A stretch of DNA of 64,000 nt from Termitomyces sp. T153. Lineage: Eukaryota; Basidiomycota; Agaricomycetes; Agaricales; Lyophyllaceae. The notes under the pieces are model-generated. The model was not told where the DNA came from. It saw nothing but the letters and a program-made list of their open reading frames with translations, and searched no databases. Below, one piece after another: positions 12,306 to 23,258 of the stretch. The stretch lies in NCBI GenBank assembly GCA_018296165.2, contig JACKQL020000074.1, positions 62,001 to 126,000 on the forward strand, written 5' to 3'. The position numbers and the translations under genes were made by a program. Numbering within the stretch: the stretch's first letter is position 1; each line of letters starts with the position of its first letter.

Positions 12306-12574
12306 TATGAATTGTGATGAGGATACACGGATTGTTATGATCATGATTTCTTATGTGTTACTATATTACTATGATGATATCTACCTACGCTACAGAAGCA
12401 GCTATTGTTATTTATGGTGTACTTTCGTTAGCGTCTATGTTTTTGTGCGGTCTTTGTTAGAAGTGATTGTTGTATTTTATCAGATTCTTGCGTTGGAACT
12501 TAGATTGTAAAGCTGGCGTGGATCTTTTTGAATCAGTGGCTATTTGTGAGGGTATAACACAGCAGTGGATAGTA

Positions 12575-13533
12575 TTAGTGTACGAATGGTGATGCGACGG
12601 CCTTTGCTGCACTAAAGTCTGCTGCTGAGCTAACCATGAGAAGACCGACTACATGACAACACTGAATCAACAACAAATTCAACAGGAAATAATCCACGCG
12701 TACCGATGAGCCCAAAGAGACCCATGATGCTACCAAAGACTTCAACGACAAGAATTTTGACAAAGAGATTAGGATCCGCAGCGTCAGCGAGGGCGGCGGT
12801 GGACCCGGTGATGCCGACTGCTACGCCACAGAGGAGATTACAGAAGCCGACTGTTATGCCGCCCCAGAATAGAGCGTAGCCTGTTTGGAGGGTGGTTAGT
12901 TGCAGCCATGAGAGGCTAGATGGAGAACGGTATACCTGTGAAGTAGTTCTGGGGAGTGTAGAGGAGGTTTTCGGGGACGGATTGGAGCTTGGCGGAATAT
13001 ACGATTCCGATTATCTGCAAAAACCAGTGAGGTGGTGTATGGAACTTTTTGAGGTGGCAGAACACACGACTCCGTAGATGGCGACGACTTCGCAGAAAAT
13101 GATGCTGCCATATACATCCAGGATGAATAGTTTTCTCGTCAGAACAGTATCACGAACGCACCTAATCAAGTTCTTTGTGGTGATACGAGGAGACCTGACG
13201 CCTCCACCGAGGATAGACGAGCCAGTGACCAAGATTCCCCTACGTTCAGTCCATTCGTCACGTCACCGCCACCGCAGTCTCGAGAACACGTACCAGCCGG
13301 CGCCCAGCACGCTCAGTCCTATACACAGACCGATGCCCGTCCCAGCCCACGCATACGGGCTCGTTTCTTCGAGGAACCGGCCGACATTGAATGCCTCCCC
13401 CGAGCCTTTGGATCGGAACGCTCAGAACACAAACGATGGCGGGTGTACACTCGTAAGACGTACCGGTGAAGAGGAGGTAGAGGGCTATTACTATTATGAG
13501 AAATGTGGGGAGACCATAGATGTAGTATCCCAT
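12575..13533 (-). CDS. vma16: V-type H+-ATPase proteolipid subunit c''
   Basis: Seven exons: 13533-13464, 13405-13294, 13239-13162, 13104-13068, 13014-12936, 12880-12704 and 12648-12575; 208 residues. Five hydrophobic helices are visible. Key segments: [39 protein letters not shown]-like [10 protein letters not shown], and [11 protein letters not shown], which carries the buried Glu that takes the proton. [18 protein letters not shown] and LFGLIVGLLM follow. This is subunit c'' (Vma16/Ppa1), longer than c/c' because of the extra N-terminal helix. It forms the rotor ring of the Vo sector in vacuolar, Golgi and endosomal membranes. The start MGYYIYG is chosen because it precedes helix 1; an in-frame ATG at 13605 would add 24 polar residues and leave only 17 bp to the divergent Arl3 gene. 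Confidence 0.95.
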
Positions 13534-13622
13534 AATTATTTCAATTTGAGATGGGTGGCGGTGGATAGTCGGAGGTGTTTGGGTTGTTGTTTGGTTGACA
13601 GGCATGGCGGGACTTGGCCTCC
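13534..13622. promoter_or_regulatory. Very short divergent promoter of vma16 and arl3
   Basis: Only 89 bp separate the chosen start codons of the V-ATPase c'' and Arl3 genes, which point away from each other. Both products act in the Golgi/endosome system, so shared control is plausible but inferred. If vma16 starts at the upstream ATG (13605), just 17 bp remain. No TATA box is evident. Confidence 0.55.
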
Positions 13623-14564
13623 ATGTATCATCTCCTCAAAGGGCTTCATGAACATTTGACACGGTCTGTAGTCTTTGGGCTGGCTATTTGCTATGCTGAC
13701 TGAGAACAGCAAGGAGGAGTTTTCCGTTATCATCATTGGGCTCGATGGAGCCGGCAAGACGGTATACCGACTTACTACTCACTCCACGCGATGATCTCAA
13801 CGCGTAACTACAGACCCTCCTGGAGAAAATTAAAACGCTCTACAACGACAAGCCCGGACTCTCGGCGGACAAGGTAGTGCCCACTATCGGGCAGAACAGT
13901 ACGCGCAGCCCCTCGTCATGATATCATCGCATAGTCCTTAAGCGGTCCCTCGTATGCAGCGGGCACAATTACACTCCCATCTTCGATCCTTCAATTCTGG
14001 GACCTCGGTGGCCAACGAGGGATCCGCAATATTTGGAGCAAGTATTACGACGACTGCCATGCTGTCGTGTACGTCATCGACGCTGAGGATCGCGAGCGTC
14101 TTGGCGAGGGATGGGAAGTGTTCGGTGTGTGTTCTATCTGTCTTTCTTTTTCCTTTCTATCCATTCTATTCTATTCTATTCGGGAGCTTCTGACGATGAG
14201 AAAGTGCAGATGCTGTTCTTACGGCACCACAGATTCTAGGCGTGCCGTTGTTGCTTCTTGCGAACAAGCAGGACTCGCCGCAGAGTTTGTCTGTGGAAGA
14301 GATTCGCCATGATTACGAGGATTGGTATCAGCGGAAGCTGGAAAGTGCGCGAAGAGGTACGCGGTATGGTCAGCCGGAAAGTGAGCAAGCAGCACGGAAG
14401 GAACGCATCGCGAGTTTGGAAGTCCTCGGTGTATCTGCACTCGAAGGGTACGCGGTTTCGTCCCATCTAAGGGGCACAACAAAGACGTTGACATCTTTTC
14501 TAGGACTGGAGTCAGAGAAGCTGTAGATTGGCTGTTCATCCGTGTGCAGAATAGCAGACGGTAA
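13623..14564 (+). CDS. arl3: Arf-like GTPase Arl3 / ARFRP1
   Basis: Six exons: 13623-13663, 13710-13761, 13814-13898, 13960-14124, 14210-14447 and 14504-14564; 213 residues. It begins MYHLLKGLHEHLTRKEEF, the Met-Tyr-His-Leu start of yeast Arl3/human ARFRP1. That group lacks the myristoylated Gly2 of other Arfs and is N-acetylated for Sys1-dependent Golgi binding. Motifs: P-loop GLDGAGKT (24-31), switch Thr in VPTIGQ, WDLGGQR, NKQD. A charged insertion after NKQD (DYEDWYQRKLESARRG...) is characteristic of ARFRP1. It acts in recruitment of Arl1 and golgins to the trans-Golgi. The last exon is read through to TAA at 14562; splicing at GTAATT (14561) to TCTGTAG would change only the last residue. 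Confidence 0.94.
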
Positions 14565-14740
14565 TTAACACGACATCTATCGGAACTCAACTGACACCAG
14601 TCTGTAGGGAACCCCAGAAGGGCGTTAGCACAATGTGATTATATTGCGAATGGCATAGCATGTCGATGACTGTCTGGAAGAACCAATGTGCGAAAAACCA
14701 CTTCATGCATCAATACAAGAATCCAATATATTACCTCAAA

Positions 14741-16108
14741 TTACAATGACACATACTTATGTAGGTATTCCAGAACCAGCGCTCGATGGTCCCATGTCAC
14801 TTTTGCGGCGCTTGCCACGAATGCCGTCAATAGCACTGGTTTCCCTAGGATCCTATAGTAATCCTTCGCTAGACGCGCGTAATAGACCGCGCCTGCCGCA
14901 CTGGCGAGTAATCTATTTGACCGTTCGTCGATCATCTTGTACACCCCAAGCTTGAATTCTTCGCGAGGAACCATGAACACAGGGCCATCATCGTTCAGCA
15001 GGAACGCGACTCCGTTGGTTTCTGGGTCAGGATTCGTTGCAGCGTGGATGATAGCGCCAGCGACGCGTGGGACGGGGGCAAGTGGAATACCCGCCAGAAG
15101 AACCTTGACAGGAAGAGGGACAATCTTCGTGTCTGACAAATAGTAGGCCGTTTGGATTACTCGTCGAGATATCTGACATAAGGAGCGAACATACCGGCGA
15201 AGAAGGGGTGGATGGTGGCAATGCGGATGTTGTTGAGTGCAAATTCGGGATAGAGGGAGCGCATGAGGCCTAGAACGGCGTGTTTCGAGGCAGCATACAT
15301 TGCGCCATGGGGAATACCCAACCACGAGGCTTTAGGGGTCTAAGGACATCGTATGGAAACCAGATCTCGACACGCACCCATGGAGCCGATGAGGACGACG
15401 GCTTTGAGAGCGTCATCTTTCACCCCACGCTTGACGCTAAGATAGTGTAGGGCAAGGTGTGTTGTATAAATGACACCGAAGAGATTCACATCGATCGTCC
15501 GCGTATCGGGTTTGACTGGCTTGCCGTTCTTGAACGAGACCGTATGAAAGGAACCTATCTCCGTTACACCTGCATTGGGCACCTTAAATGATGTGCCGGT
15601 TATCTATCTGACAGACGTCTTCGAACTAGACATATTAGGCTTACCACAATGTCGACTACACCGAACTTGGCGATAGCTAGTTCGAAGAGAGCAATTTGGT
15701 CATCCCAGCTTGTCACGTTACACTTTTGGGATACTGCAATGCTGCATATCAAGATAAATGAGCTATGGTTCTTGAAGCAGTCTGAACAACAGCGTACCCC
15801 CCGGCGGCCTCGATGTCACGGACAGTCTTCTCTGCTCCAGATACGTCGAGGTCGCCGATAACGACCTTTGACCTAAAGTAGACATGATCAGTCTAGAAGC
15901 CTAACAAAAATCGGACCTGTCCTGACCCATACGAGGCAACTTGCAGAGCAGTCTCTCGTCCTATACCATTGGCAGCACCTTCATGGCTCTATTGAATCTG
16001 ATATTTCATTTGTCCGATAATAAGTTAAGGCTGACCCGTTATAATGACCACCCTATCTTTGAGCCTGTTGGTAAACGCGTAAAGTTTGTCGTCCTGGATT
16101 GATGTCAT
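14741..16108 (-). CDS. Short-chain dehydrogenase/reductase (classical SDR)
   Basis: Seven exons: 16108-16036, 15978-15927, 15872-15798, 15741-15645, 15582-15378, 15329-15195 and 15132-14741; 342 residues. The Rossmann motif is split by intron 1 and rejoins as VVIITGAANGIGRE (TGxxxGIG, residues ~24-31). VVIGDLDVSG follows, an acidic residue after beta-2 that suggests NAD(H) preference. Also present are VPNAGVTEIG (NAG motif), the catalytic Ser in VVLIGSMG and the catalytic pair YAASK (about 179-183). The C-terminal ~110 residues form an extension with possible amphipathic helices. Resembles the 15-hydroxyprostaglandin-dehydrogenase-like SDRs common in basidiomycetes; the substrate is unknown. 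Several acceptors are AAG rather than CAG/TAG (AAAG, GAAG), so exons 2 and 6 rest on protein continuity. Confidence 0.9.
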
Positions 16109-16797
16109 GATGAGTTTACAGAACAGGCAAGACGCTAACTGTAGGCAATAATGCAGGTACTTTAAGCAACCGTCAAACTGCGAGCACAAGCTTGTGATTT
16201 TCACTGATGATATTGACTGTGACATGTAATGATGGACACTTCCTGACATTGATGTGATGTTCACCTCACGACATGTAAACACGTTCGTTAGAGCTCTCAA
16301 CGTTCATACCTTCCATACACAACTGGGCTATCAAAAGATCGTTGGATCCTCCCCATTCTGTCCCACCAGAATCGACAAACCTCCTCATCTTTATAATGTG
16401 TCCAATCTAAGCATTACATATGTGGGGACTGCGAGCGGTCAACTGACGATGTCGCTTGAGCGCGGCTCCATGTGATTCTGCCGGCATGACACTGTAGGAG
16501 ACATCTGCTGACGCTGTCCATTTTGGCGCGTCACTCGACAATGCCAAAGAGAGCTTTTGACAACTCATTTATACATCCTCTCAAGAAACCGTATTTTTTC
16601 GCGATTTCCGCAATTTCCCGTATCTTATCGCCTTTATCTGATTATGTTAGGATCTAAAATCATTGCCATCACGACCGGTTGCTAAATCAAGGCAGGCGAT
16701 ATTAGCAACTGCATAAGGTGGAATCTGTACACCTAAATTTTCAGCCTCTACTTCCTTCTTCTTCTTCCTGTACCATCACCGTCACGCAGCGCCAAAA
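16109..16797. promoter_or_regulatory. Divergent intergenic region between SDR and septin genes
   Basis: About 690 bp holding both promoters. A pyrimidine-rich CTTCCTTCTTCTTCTTCCT tract lies about 30-50 bp before the septin ATG, common near fungal transcription starts. No gene seen. Confidence 0.45.
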
Positions 16798-18507
16798 ATG
16801 CCCATTGCACAACGCAGACGCGGAAGCAAGATCAAGGGTATTCAGTTCACCCTCATGGTAGTCGGTATGTATTTACTTCAAGTTATCTTCAACGGACGTT
16901 TTCAGGTGAGGTATGTTGGACTGACAGTTAACGCTTTGTCGTAGGAACATCTGGTTCGGGGCGCACTACGTTCGTCAATACTCTTTGCGAACAAGAGGTC
17001 TTGCCACACAAGGCTGTCGGTAACCCTGAGCTTGCGCATGAGGAAGAAAACGTGTCTATCAAGCCCGTTCACGTTGGTGTGTCGGCTGCATGCGCGTGCA
17101 ATGAGCAGCTACTCATATTTCTATCTTCTCTGTAGAGCTAGATGAGCAGGGGGTCCGCATTTCACTTACAGTCGTTGACACCCCAGGCTTTGGTAACAAT
17201 ATCGACAATGAACACACGTACGTTTACCTCACATTTTCAAGTAGACGTGTCATCCCCTTGAGAGTCACTCATCTTCCGCGGCCTCTAGATTTCAAGAAAT
17301 TGTCGAGTACCTCGAGCGTCAATATGACGATATCCTTGCGGAACAGTCGCGCATCAAACGTAACCCGCGTTTCAAGGACAATAGAGTGCATGCTGTCCTG
17401 TACTTCATCCCCCCGACAGGGCATGCGTGCGTATTCTAAATTTGGCCTTCATCCGCAGCACCTTACCCTCCCTAGACTCAAGGAAATGGACATTGAGCTT
17501 ATGAGACGCCTCTCCCCTCGCGCCAACGTTATCCCTGTTATTGGTCGCTCGGACTCACTGACGCCGAGCGAACTCAAAGCATTCAAAACGAGGGTGCGTT
17601 CCGTAATCACCTTCTCTTACGTCCCAGATGATTTCTGATGACCGCGGTTCCTCGGCAGATTATGGAAGATATTAAGCATTACAATATCCCCATCTACAAC
17701 TTCCCGTACGATGAGGAGGAAGACGATCAGGAGACTATCCAGGAAAACATGGAACTTCGTGTGCGTGTCATTGAGTTCGCACCTGGGTTTCATAAACCTG
17801 ATATGCGTTTCATCTAGGCGCTTCTGCCTCTAGCGGTCGTCGGCTCGGAAGAGGATGTCATACTCAACGGGGAGAGGGTCCCCGTCAGAGTCTACCCGTG
17901 GGGTATGGTGGAAATTGAAAATCCAGACCATTGCGATTTTATGCGTCTTCGGAGTGCGATCCTCGGGTATGTCGTCTTTTCGTTCCAAGTTTTTATTGTT
18001 GTTTGAATCAAAAGAAATCAGCTCTCACCTGAACGACCTCAAGTCAATCACTGAGGATGTTCTCTATGAGACATACCGTACCGAGAAACTTTCTAGGACT
18101 GTCCTAGATGACCGGTTAGTTGTTCTGCTACCCATAGATGTTGTTTTGCTGACTATCCATGTCTTTGACCCTCTTAGCCAATCTCAAGTATATCCTGACG
18201 ACCTCGCCAATCAAAGCGTACGCCTGAAAGAAGAGCAACTCCGTCGTGAGGAGGAGAAGGTCAATTCCATGCATTTCGCTCTACCTACCTTTCCTAACTT
18301 CGAAATTGATCACAGCTTCGGGAAGTCGAGCTCAGAGTTCAGCGTGAGATTAACGAAAAGAGGCAGCAGCTTCTCGCTAAGGAGGAGACCTTACGGTGCG
18401 TCGCCCCTCACCCTGCTTGAGCAAATTCTTGACCTAGTTATCTGCTCTATAGTAATCTCGAGAGCCGCTTGGCGGCTACTCCAAGCTCCTCTGACTCACC
18501 ATACTAA
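16798..18507 (+). CDS. Septin, Cdc11/AspA group
   Basis: Eleven exons: 16798-16864, 16945-17076, 17136-17217, 17289-17426, 17476-17593, 17659-17760, 17818-17966, 18022-18114, 18178-18259, 18316-18395 and 18453-18507; 365 residues. It starts with a polybasic stretch (RRRGSKIKG), the membrane-lipid binding segment. The P-loop is GTSGSGRTTFVNTLC (~23-37); G-R-T-T instead of G-K-T/S-T is the Cdc11-type form. G3 is DTPGFG and the G4 position reads GRSDSLTP. The septin-unique element includes NFPYDEEEDDQET and WGMVEIENPDHCDF. The C-terminus is a predicted coiled coil rich in Glu/Arg (~300-350). It forms heteropolymeric septin filaments at septa and bud or branch necks. The order of motifs and all phases agree. 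Confidence 0.95.
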
Positions 18508-18774
18508 TTCTCTTTCGAGATGACGATACCCTCGGTGGATACGGTCAAATCCCCACTCATCTGTCTTGGATCTAACGGATGTGGAAATCTGTATATTCCA
18601 TTATACCCTCTACAATGCGCGTTTCGTTATACACTTACGATGTAGACTGCTTTTTTCTTGATTATTACAATGTACATATCTGCGAGAGACGCGCCCTCAC
18701 GTGGCATAGTGATTTCAAGTACGGTAACTGCGGCAAACGCCATTTGCAAAAGACTTTTATGCCCTTATGAGCAT

Positions 18775-21700
18775 ATGCATCCCGCCGAAGGTCTAGACGA
18801 CGACGAACTTGAGCAGATTCGGTATCAAACTCTACATGTATCAATCTTACATTCGGACTTACACTTATTCAACATAGCCGGTATGAGGACTTTACAACTA
18901 TAGGTACAACACATCCAGTGTCGCGACCGAACTTGCCTTACACTATAACACAGACTGGATTCAAGACTCTATCCTCGAGAGGAACCGCCGCATCCGCACG
19001 GCGCACTCTTACTCCGCGCCCGCTCGTGTGCGACGCGGTCCCGGCAGGTCATGGTTCTGGCTCTGGTCGCAGGTTCGCAAAGCCATGGACATGGGACAAA
19101 GCTGGTTCGTCGTTAGCCTTGCAGGTACGTGTCCCATACCTTTTCCTTTGCCATTGTCTGTACTCAGGAAGAACTTGCAGGCATGGTCATTGGTGTCAAT
19201 GCGGCCATCATCTCTATAATAACTCAATGGCTCTCGGATATCAAGTTTGGGTACTGCTCGGATGGGTGGTGGTTGAATCAGCAGTTCTGCTGTTGGGAGA
19301 TCGAGGGCGAGGACGTGGACGGGTGTGATTCGTGGCATCCATGGAGTAATGTTATGATGGGTCGCTGGACCGTATTCGTGTTTTTCGCGGTAAGTGTCGG
19401 TTTCTTTGACTATCAAATATATAAGACTTACAGAGGAGAGATGTAGACGTTGTTCTCGTTTGTCGCGGCACATCTAGTAAGATCAATGGCCAAGTATGCA
19501 GCGGGGTCAGGTATATCTGAGATTAAATGCATTCTCGCGGGTTTTGTCATGCAAGGTTACCTTGGGTTTGCTACGGTTGTCATTAAAAGTATAACATTGG
19601 TGCGTGTCTCACGTATGTTGATCTGCATCCATGTTGACGTCAAATCCAGCCCTTGGTAATTGCGTCAGGATTGTCAGTGGGTAAGGAAGGCCCTTCGGTG
19701 CACGTAGCGTGTTGTATCGGCTCTCTCGTGGCCGGATTGTTCAAAAAATTCTCGCGGAGCCAAGGCGTGTACCCCCTCACAGTCATGGCAAACACGAAAG
19801 TAACTCTCCATAGGTAAAATGCGGGAGATCGTTACAGCAGCCAGTGCGGCTGGTGTGGCAGTCGCTTTCGGCTCTCCGATAGGCGGGGTGTTATTTTCAA
19901 TAGAGGTTGACTCGCCCTACTTACTCCCTGCGATTTTCTCTGACAGTGTTCTCAGGAAATGAGCCATGGGTTCAGCATCAAGACCATGTGGAGAAGTTTC
20001 CTTTGTGCACTTGTCGCGACAGTCACCCTATCTGTACGCAGACACCCCGCATCTACTCTCATACTATGTTCAACACCCATAATTCCAGGCCATGAATCCT
20101 TTCCGTACCGGAAAACTTGTGCTGTTCCAAATTACTTACGATCGAGACTGGCATTTCTTCGAGATAATGTTCTATGTCATTCTTGGAATATTTGGGGTGC
20201 CTATCCTTTTTGGTCTTCCCTGTCTCAGCGGCTTAACATGTTGAAATAGGGCTTGTACGGTGCTTTTATGGTTAAATTCAATCTCCAGGTAGCGGCATTT
20301 CGCCGGAAGCACCTTGCAAACCACGGTGTAGCAGAGGCTGTCACTCTGGCCACATTGACTGCTATGATTGGGTATTTCAATAGGTTCCTTCGCATGGACA
20401 TGACCTCCAGTATGGCTATACTTTTTCGAGAGTGTGAAGGTGGTGGAAACATTGGGAACCTTTGCCAGTAGGCACGACATCTCACAATCTGCTTGCTGTT
20501 GACACTGCTAGCAGGACACCTGCTCAATGGCGAATTTCAAATTCTTTATTTCTTGCCACGATCATCCGGATAGGTCTTGTTGTGATATCTTATGGCTGTA
20601 AGGTCCCAGCTGGTATCTTTGTTCCTTCTATGGCTATCGGAGCAACGTTTGGTCGTATGATAGGTATTCTGGTTAAGGCTATGGAAAGGTTGGACCCTAT
20701 GTCTTATTATCAAGACCTGGGAGTTGACCTGTCGACTGAAGAGCGTATACTGGACATGGTATCTTTGCGGTATGTGCCCCCGACGTTCCATGCATTACAC
20801 CTGGAACGTATGCATTCTTGGGCGCAGCTGCAGCACTAAGGTAGGAGTCGACTTGCACGCACTATCGTGAGTACAGGCTCAAATGACGTATACTAGTGGT
20901 GTCATGAGAATTACCGTGACAGTGGTGGTCATCATGTTCGAACTGACTGGAGCCCTCAATTACATTCTACCTACTATGGTGAGTAGAAAAATCACATCAC
21001 TCATGACTGCCGCGAAGTCTCTTTAGATTGTGTTGCTTGTCACGAAAGCAGTCGGTGATTTTCTAGGAACCAATGGAATTGCCGATGAAATGATCCGTTT
21101 CAACGGATTCCCCTTCTTAGAAAAGGAAGATCATGCATATAACGTTTCAGGTAGTTGTTTATTTGATATTTGACGCCATGACCATGTTGAGAGGGTATCA
21201 GTGTCGGCCGTTATGCGGACAGGAATGCATACATTGATGGAATCTGGCATGGATGTCAAGCAGATTGGTGAGCCAACGTTATATAGGTAAATGCTACACA
21301 TTTCTGACCATGTCCCGTGGTCAGAGGACATATTGGAAGCGACTCACGTCAAAGGGTTCCCAATTGAATCCGCCGATGGTCTACGACATATCATTGGATA
21401 CATAGGACGCACCGAATTGCGTTACGTTCTGGGTATCCTCATAATTTTCCAATGTCACTGTGTGCTGCCATATTAATTTCCGATCTGCAGATCGAGCTAA
21501 GAAGATGCCTCGAGTCGATGACGACACCCGTTGTCACTTTGCTCCTCATGATTCAGAACACTCGATACATAGTGTATCTTTTGGTATCGAAGAGGAAGCC
21601 GCTGGCACTAGTTTCTTCGAGTCGGCGCTGTCGGAGGGTGGTATCAGGTTCTGGCCCTGGGTAAACCTGGTTCGTCACTGCCTTTGTCGAGTTTTTGATG

Positions 21701-22144
21701 CTAAAGTCTTCTCTAAGACTCCTATCACGGTATCTCCAGGGCTGCCGTTGGAGATTGTTATGCAGCTATTCAAGCGTATGGGGCGAGTCTTGTATGCCTT
21801 CTGCATAGTCGTTTTACTGATGGAGTAGATTAGGCCGCGGGTGATATTAGTTGAAAATCACGGCGTGTTGATGGGTTTGGTGACTGTCAAGGATGTGCTC
21901 AAGTTTATAGCCACGAAACCATCCCATGAACTCTCATGGGATGATCGTGGTGGATTGGATGGCCTTCTAGAGGAGGTATGGACGTGGACAGCAGAAAATG
22001 TTCATAGAGCTGTAAGTTGGATACGAAGACGATAATTTGTATCAGTTTCTTTTGCACCAGATCTTCAATCTTCCCGTGCCTCGTGTGTCTGGAAGAAGAC
22101 ATGTGCATGATGTCATCTCGAGGATTCAAGTTGAGCTTAATTAA
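18775..22144 (+). CDS. CLC-family chloride/proton transporter with CBS domains
   Basis: Twenty exons: 18775-18821, 18878-18903, 18954-19124, 19181-19389, 19447-19599, 19650-19764, 19814-19905, 19956-20033, 20089-20196, 20250-20467, 20515-20688, 20742-20840, 20897-20978, 21027-21150, 21202-21267, 21325-21432, 21491-21669, 21718-21782, 21834-22011 and 22061-22144; about 791 residues. Signatures: [13 protein letters not shown] at the N-terminus; GSGISE (usual GSGIPE); GKEGP with the gating Glu; LFSIEEM with the internal proton Glu of exchangers; [16 protein letters not shown]; two CBS modules near the C-terminus (VKGFPIE..., [13 protein letters not shown]). This pattern matches intracellular fungal CLCs such as yeast Gef1, which acidify Golgi/endosomes and support iron and copper loading. 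Intron 6 appears to be GC-AG. The intron after exon 18 can be GC-AG (21783-21833) or GT-AG (21787-21828), differing by two inserted residues. More 5' exons are possible. Confidence 0.92.
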
Positions 22145-23258
22145 ATACGCGCCACCCGTGGTTCCATCTTTTATAAACTGATGTATCCAGAGTTTGTTTT
22201 GCTCTACAATTGCAATGGCCCATTCATCAAACACTTCTACTCCAAGTTCACAGCAGCTTTATTCATCCTCTCTCGCCGCTTACACTCTCAAGCAATTTTC
22301 TGCTGCTCAGGCCGCCCTTGATAGCGATGAACAGGCCACTGCAAAACTTCCTGCAACTGTAAAGATGTATGGCCACCATGTTTCCAAACGATCTACAGGT
22401 ACGCGCAATCATTCTACCTTCTGTGACCCTAAGCAAACCAAGCTACCTCAGAAACGCCTTCTCAATCTGCCTCATCGGAGTGTCCCAGCTCCCTCGAATC
22501 AACCAAAGCTCAATAGTCTGCGAATCTTATCGATACCACACGTTGGTTCTCTCGTTTGCTTTCCGTGAGCTCTTGTGACTTCTTGGTTTTATCTGCCAGA
22601 TTAGACGGGATGATTCAAGTCTAAGTGGAATTTAGACGGACTATCTGTAATAACCTTCATCGAAAGACTCTTCACCTATGTACTTTACACATGATGCCGT
22701 TTTTCTGTCATTCAATGGGATTTTCACGGCCTTCGGACGGTATGAACCAAGAGCCACTTTTGGCAAGAAATATCCGAGAGTTTCGGGGGATGAGATATAT
22801 TCGTTCCAAGCAAGTCACCAGGTACGACAAGGTTGTACCCCAAATCTCATATGTGCACGTCGAAGGGGCATGTGTTAGTCTGGGTCGGCCTAGATACCTT
22901 GTGAAGACTGGTGGAGTCTTGTGGGGCGTCAAGGCGTGGAGCAAGGGAAGGTGATCATCCTTGCTGAATCTTGATCCCCACTAGCGAAGTTGATACGTTC
23001 TTCAAATTCAGATTTACAGCAATGAGACCTGAGGCAGGAACGAGCTAACTGGGAACGCGCTGTATGTTGGTGACATGACTCGCAAACGACTCGCGCAATA
23101 ACTGCAAAACATCTCACTCTAGCAATGCACTGCATTAGCTATACAAGGCAAGATGATTTCAGTAAGAGAGACAAATGAGAATGCATTGACTGAAAAGGCA
23201 GGAATGACGGTATACAAGAATAATAAATGACTTCCAGAAGACGTGACTCAAGTGGAGC
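22145..23258. other. Intergenic stretch with one weak open frame
   Basis: Between the CLC and Tsr1 3' ends. Apart from the weak frame at 22215, I see no coding unit. Frames at 22625-22954 have no recognisable content. Confidence 0.4.
22215..22568 (+). CDS. Possible small hypothetical protein
   Basis: The frame opens MAHSSNTSTPSSQQLYSSSL and then AAYTLKQFSAAQAALDSDEQ, a Ser-rich leader plus a helix-like Ala/Gln segment with protein-like composition. A consensus donor (GTACGC) lies at about 22397, so the true gene may be spliced. Downstream exons could not be fixed and the rest of the frame looks random. Starts 70 bp after the CLC stop. No family recognised; it may be spurious. Confidence 0.3.
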   Translation: MAHSSNTSTPSSQQLYSSSLAAYTLKQFSAAQAALDSDEQATAKLPATVKMYGHHVSKRSTGTRNHSTFCDPKQTKLPQKRLLNLPHRSVPAPSNQPKLNSLRILSIPHVGSLVCFP

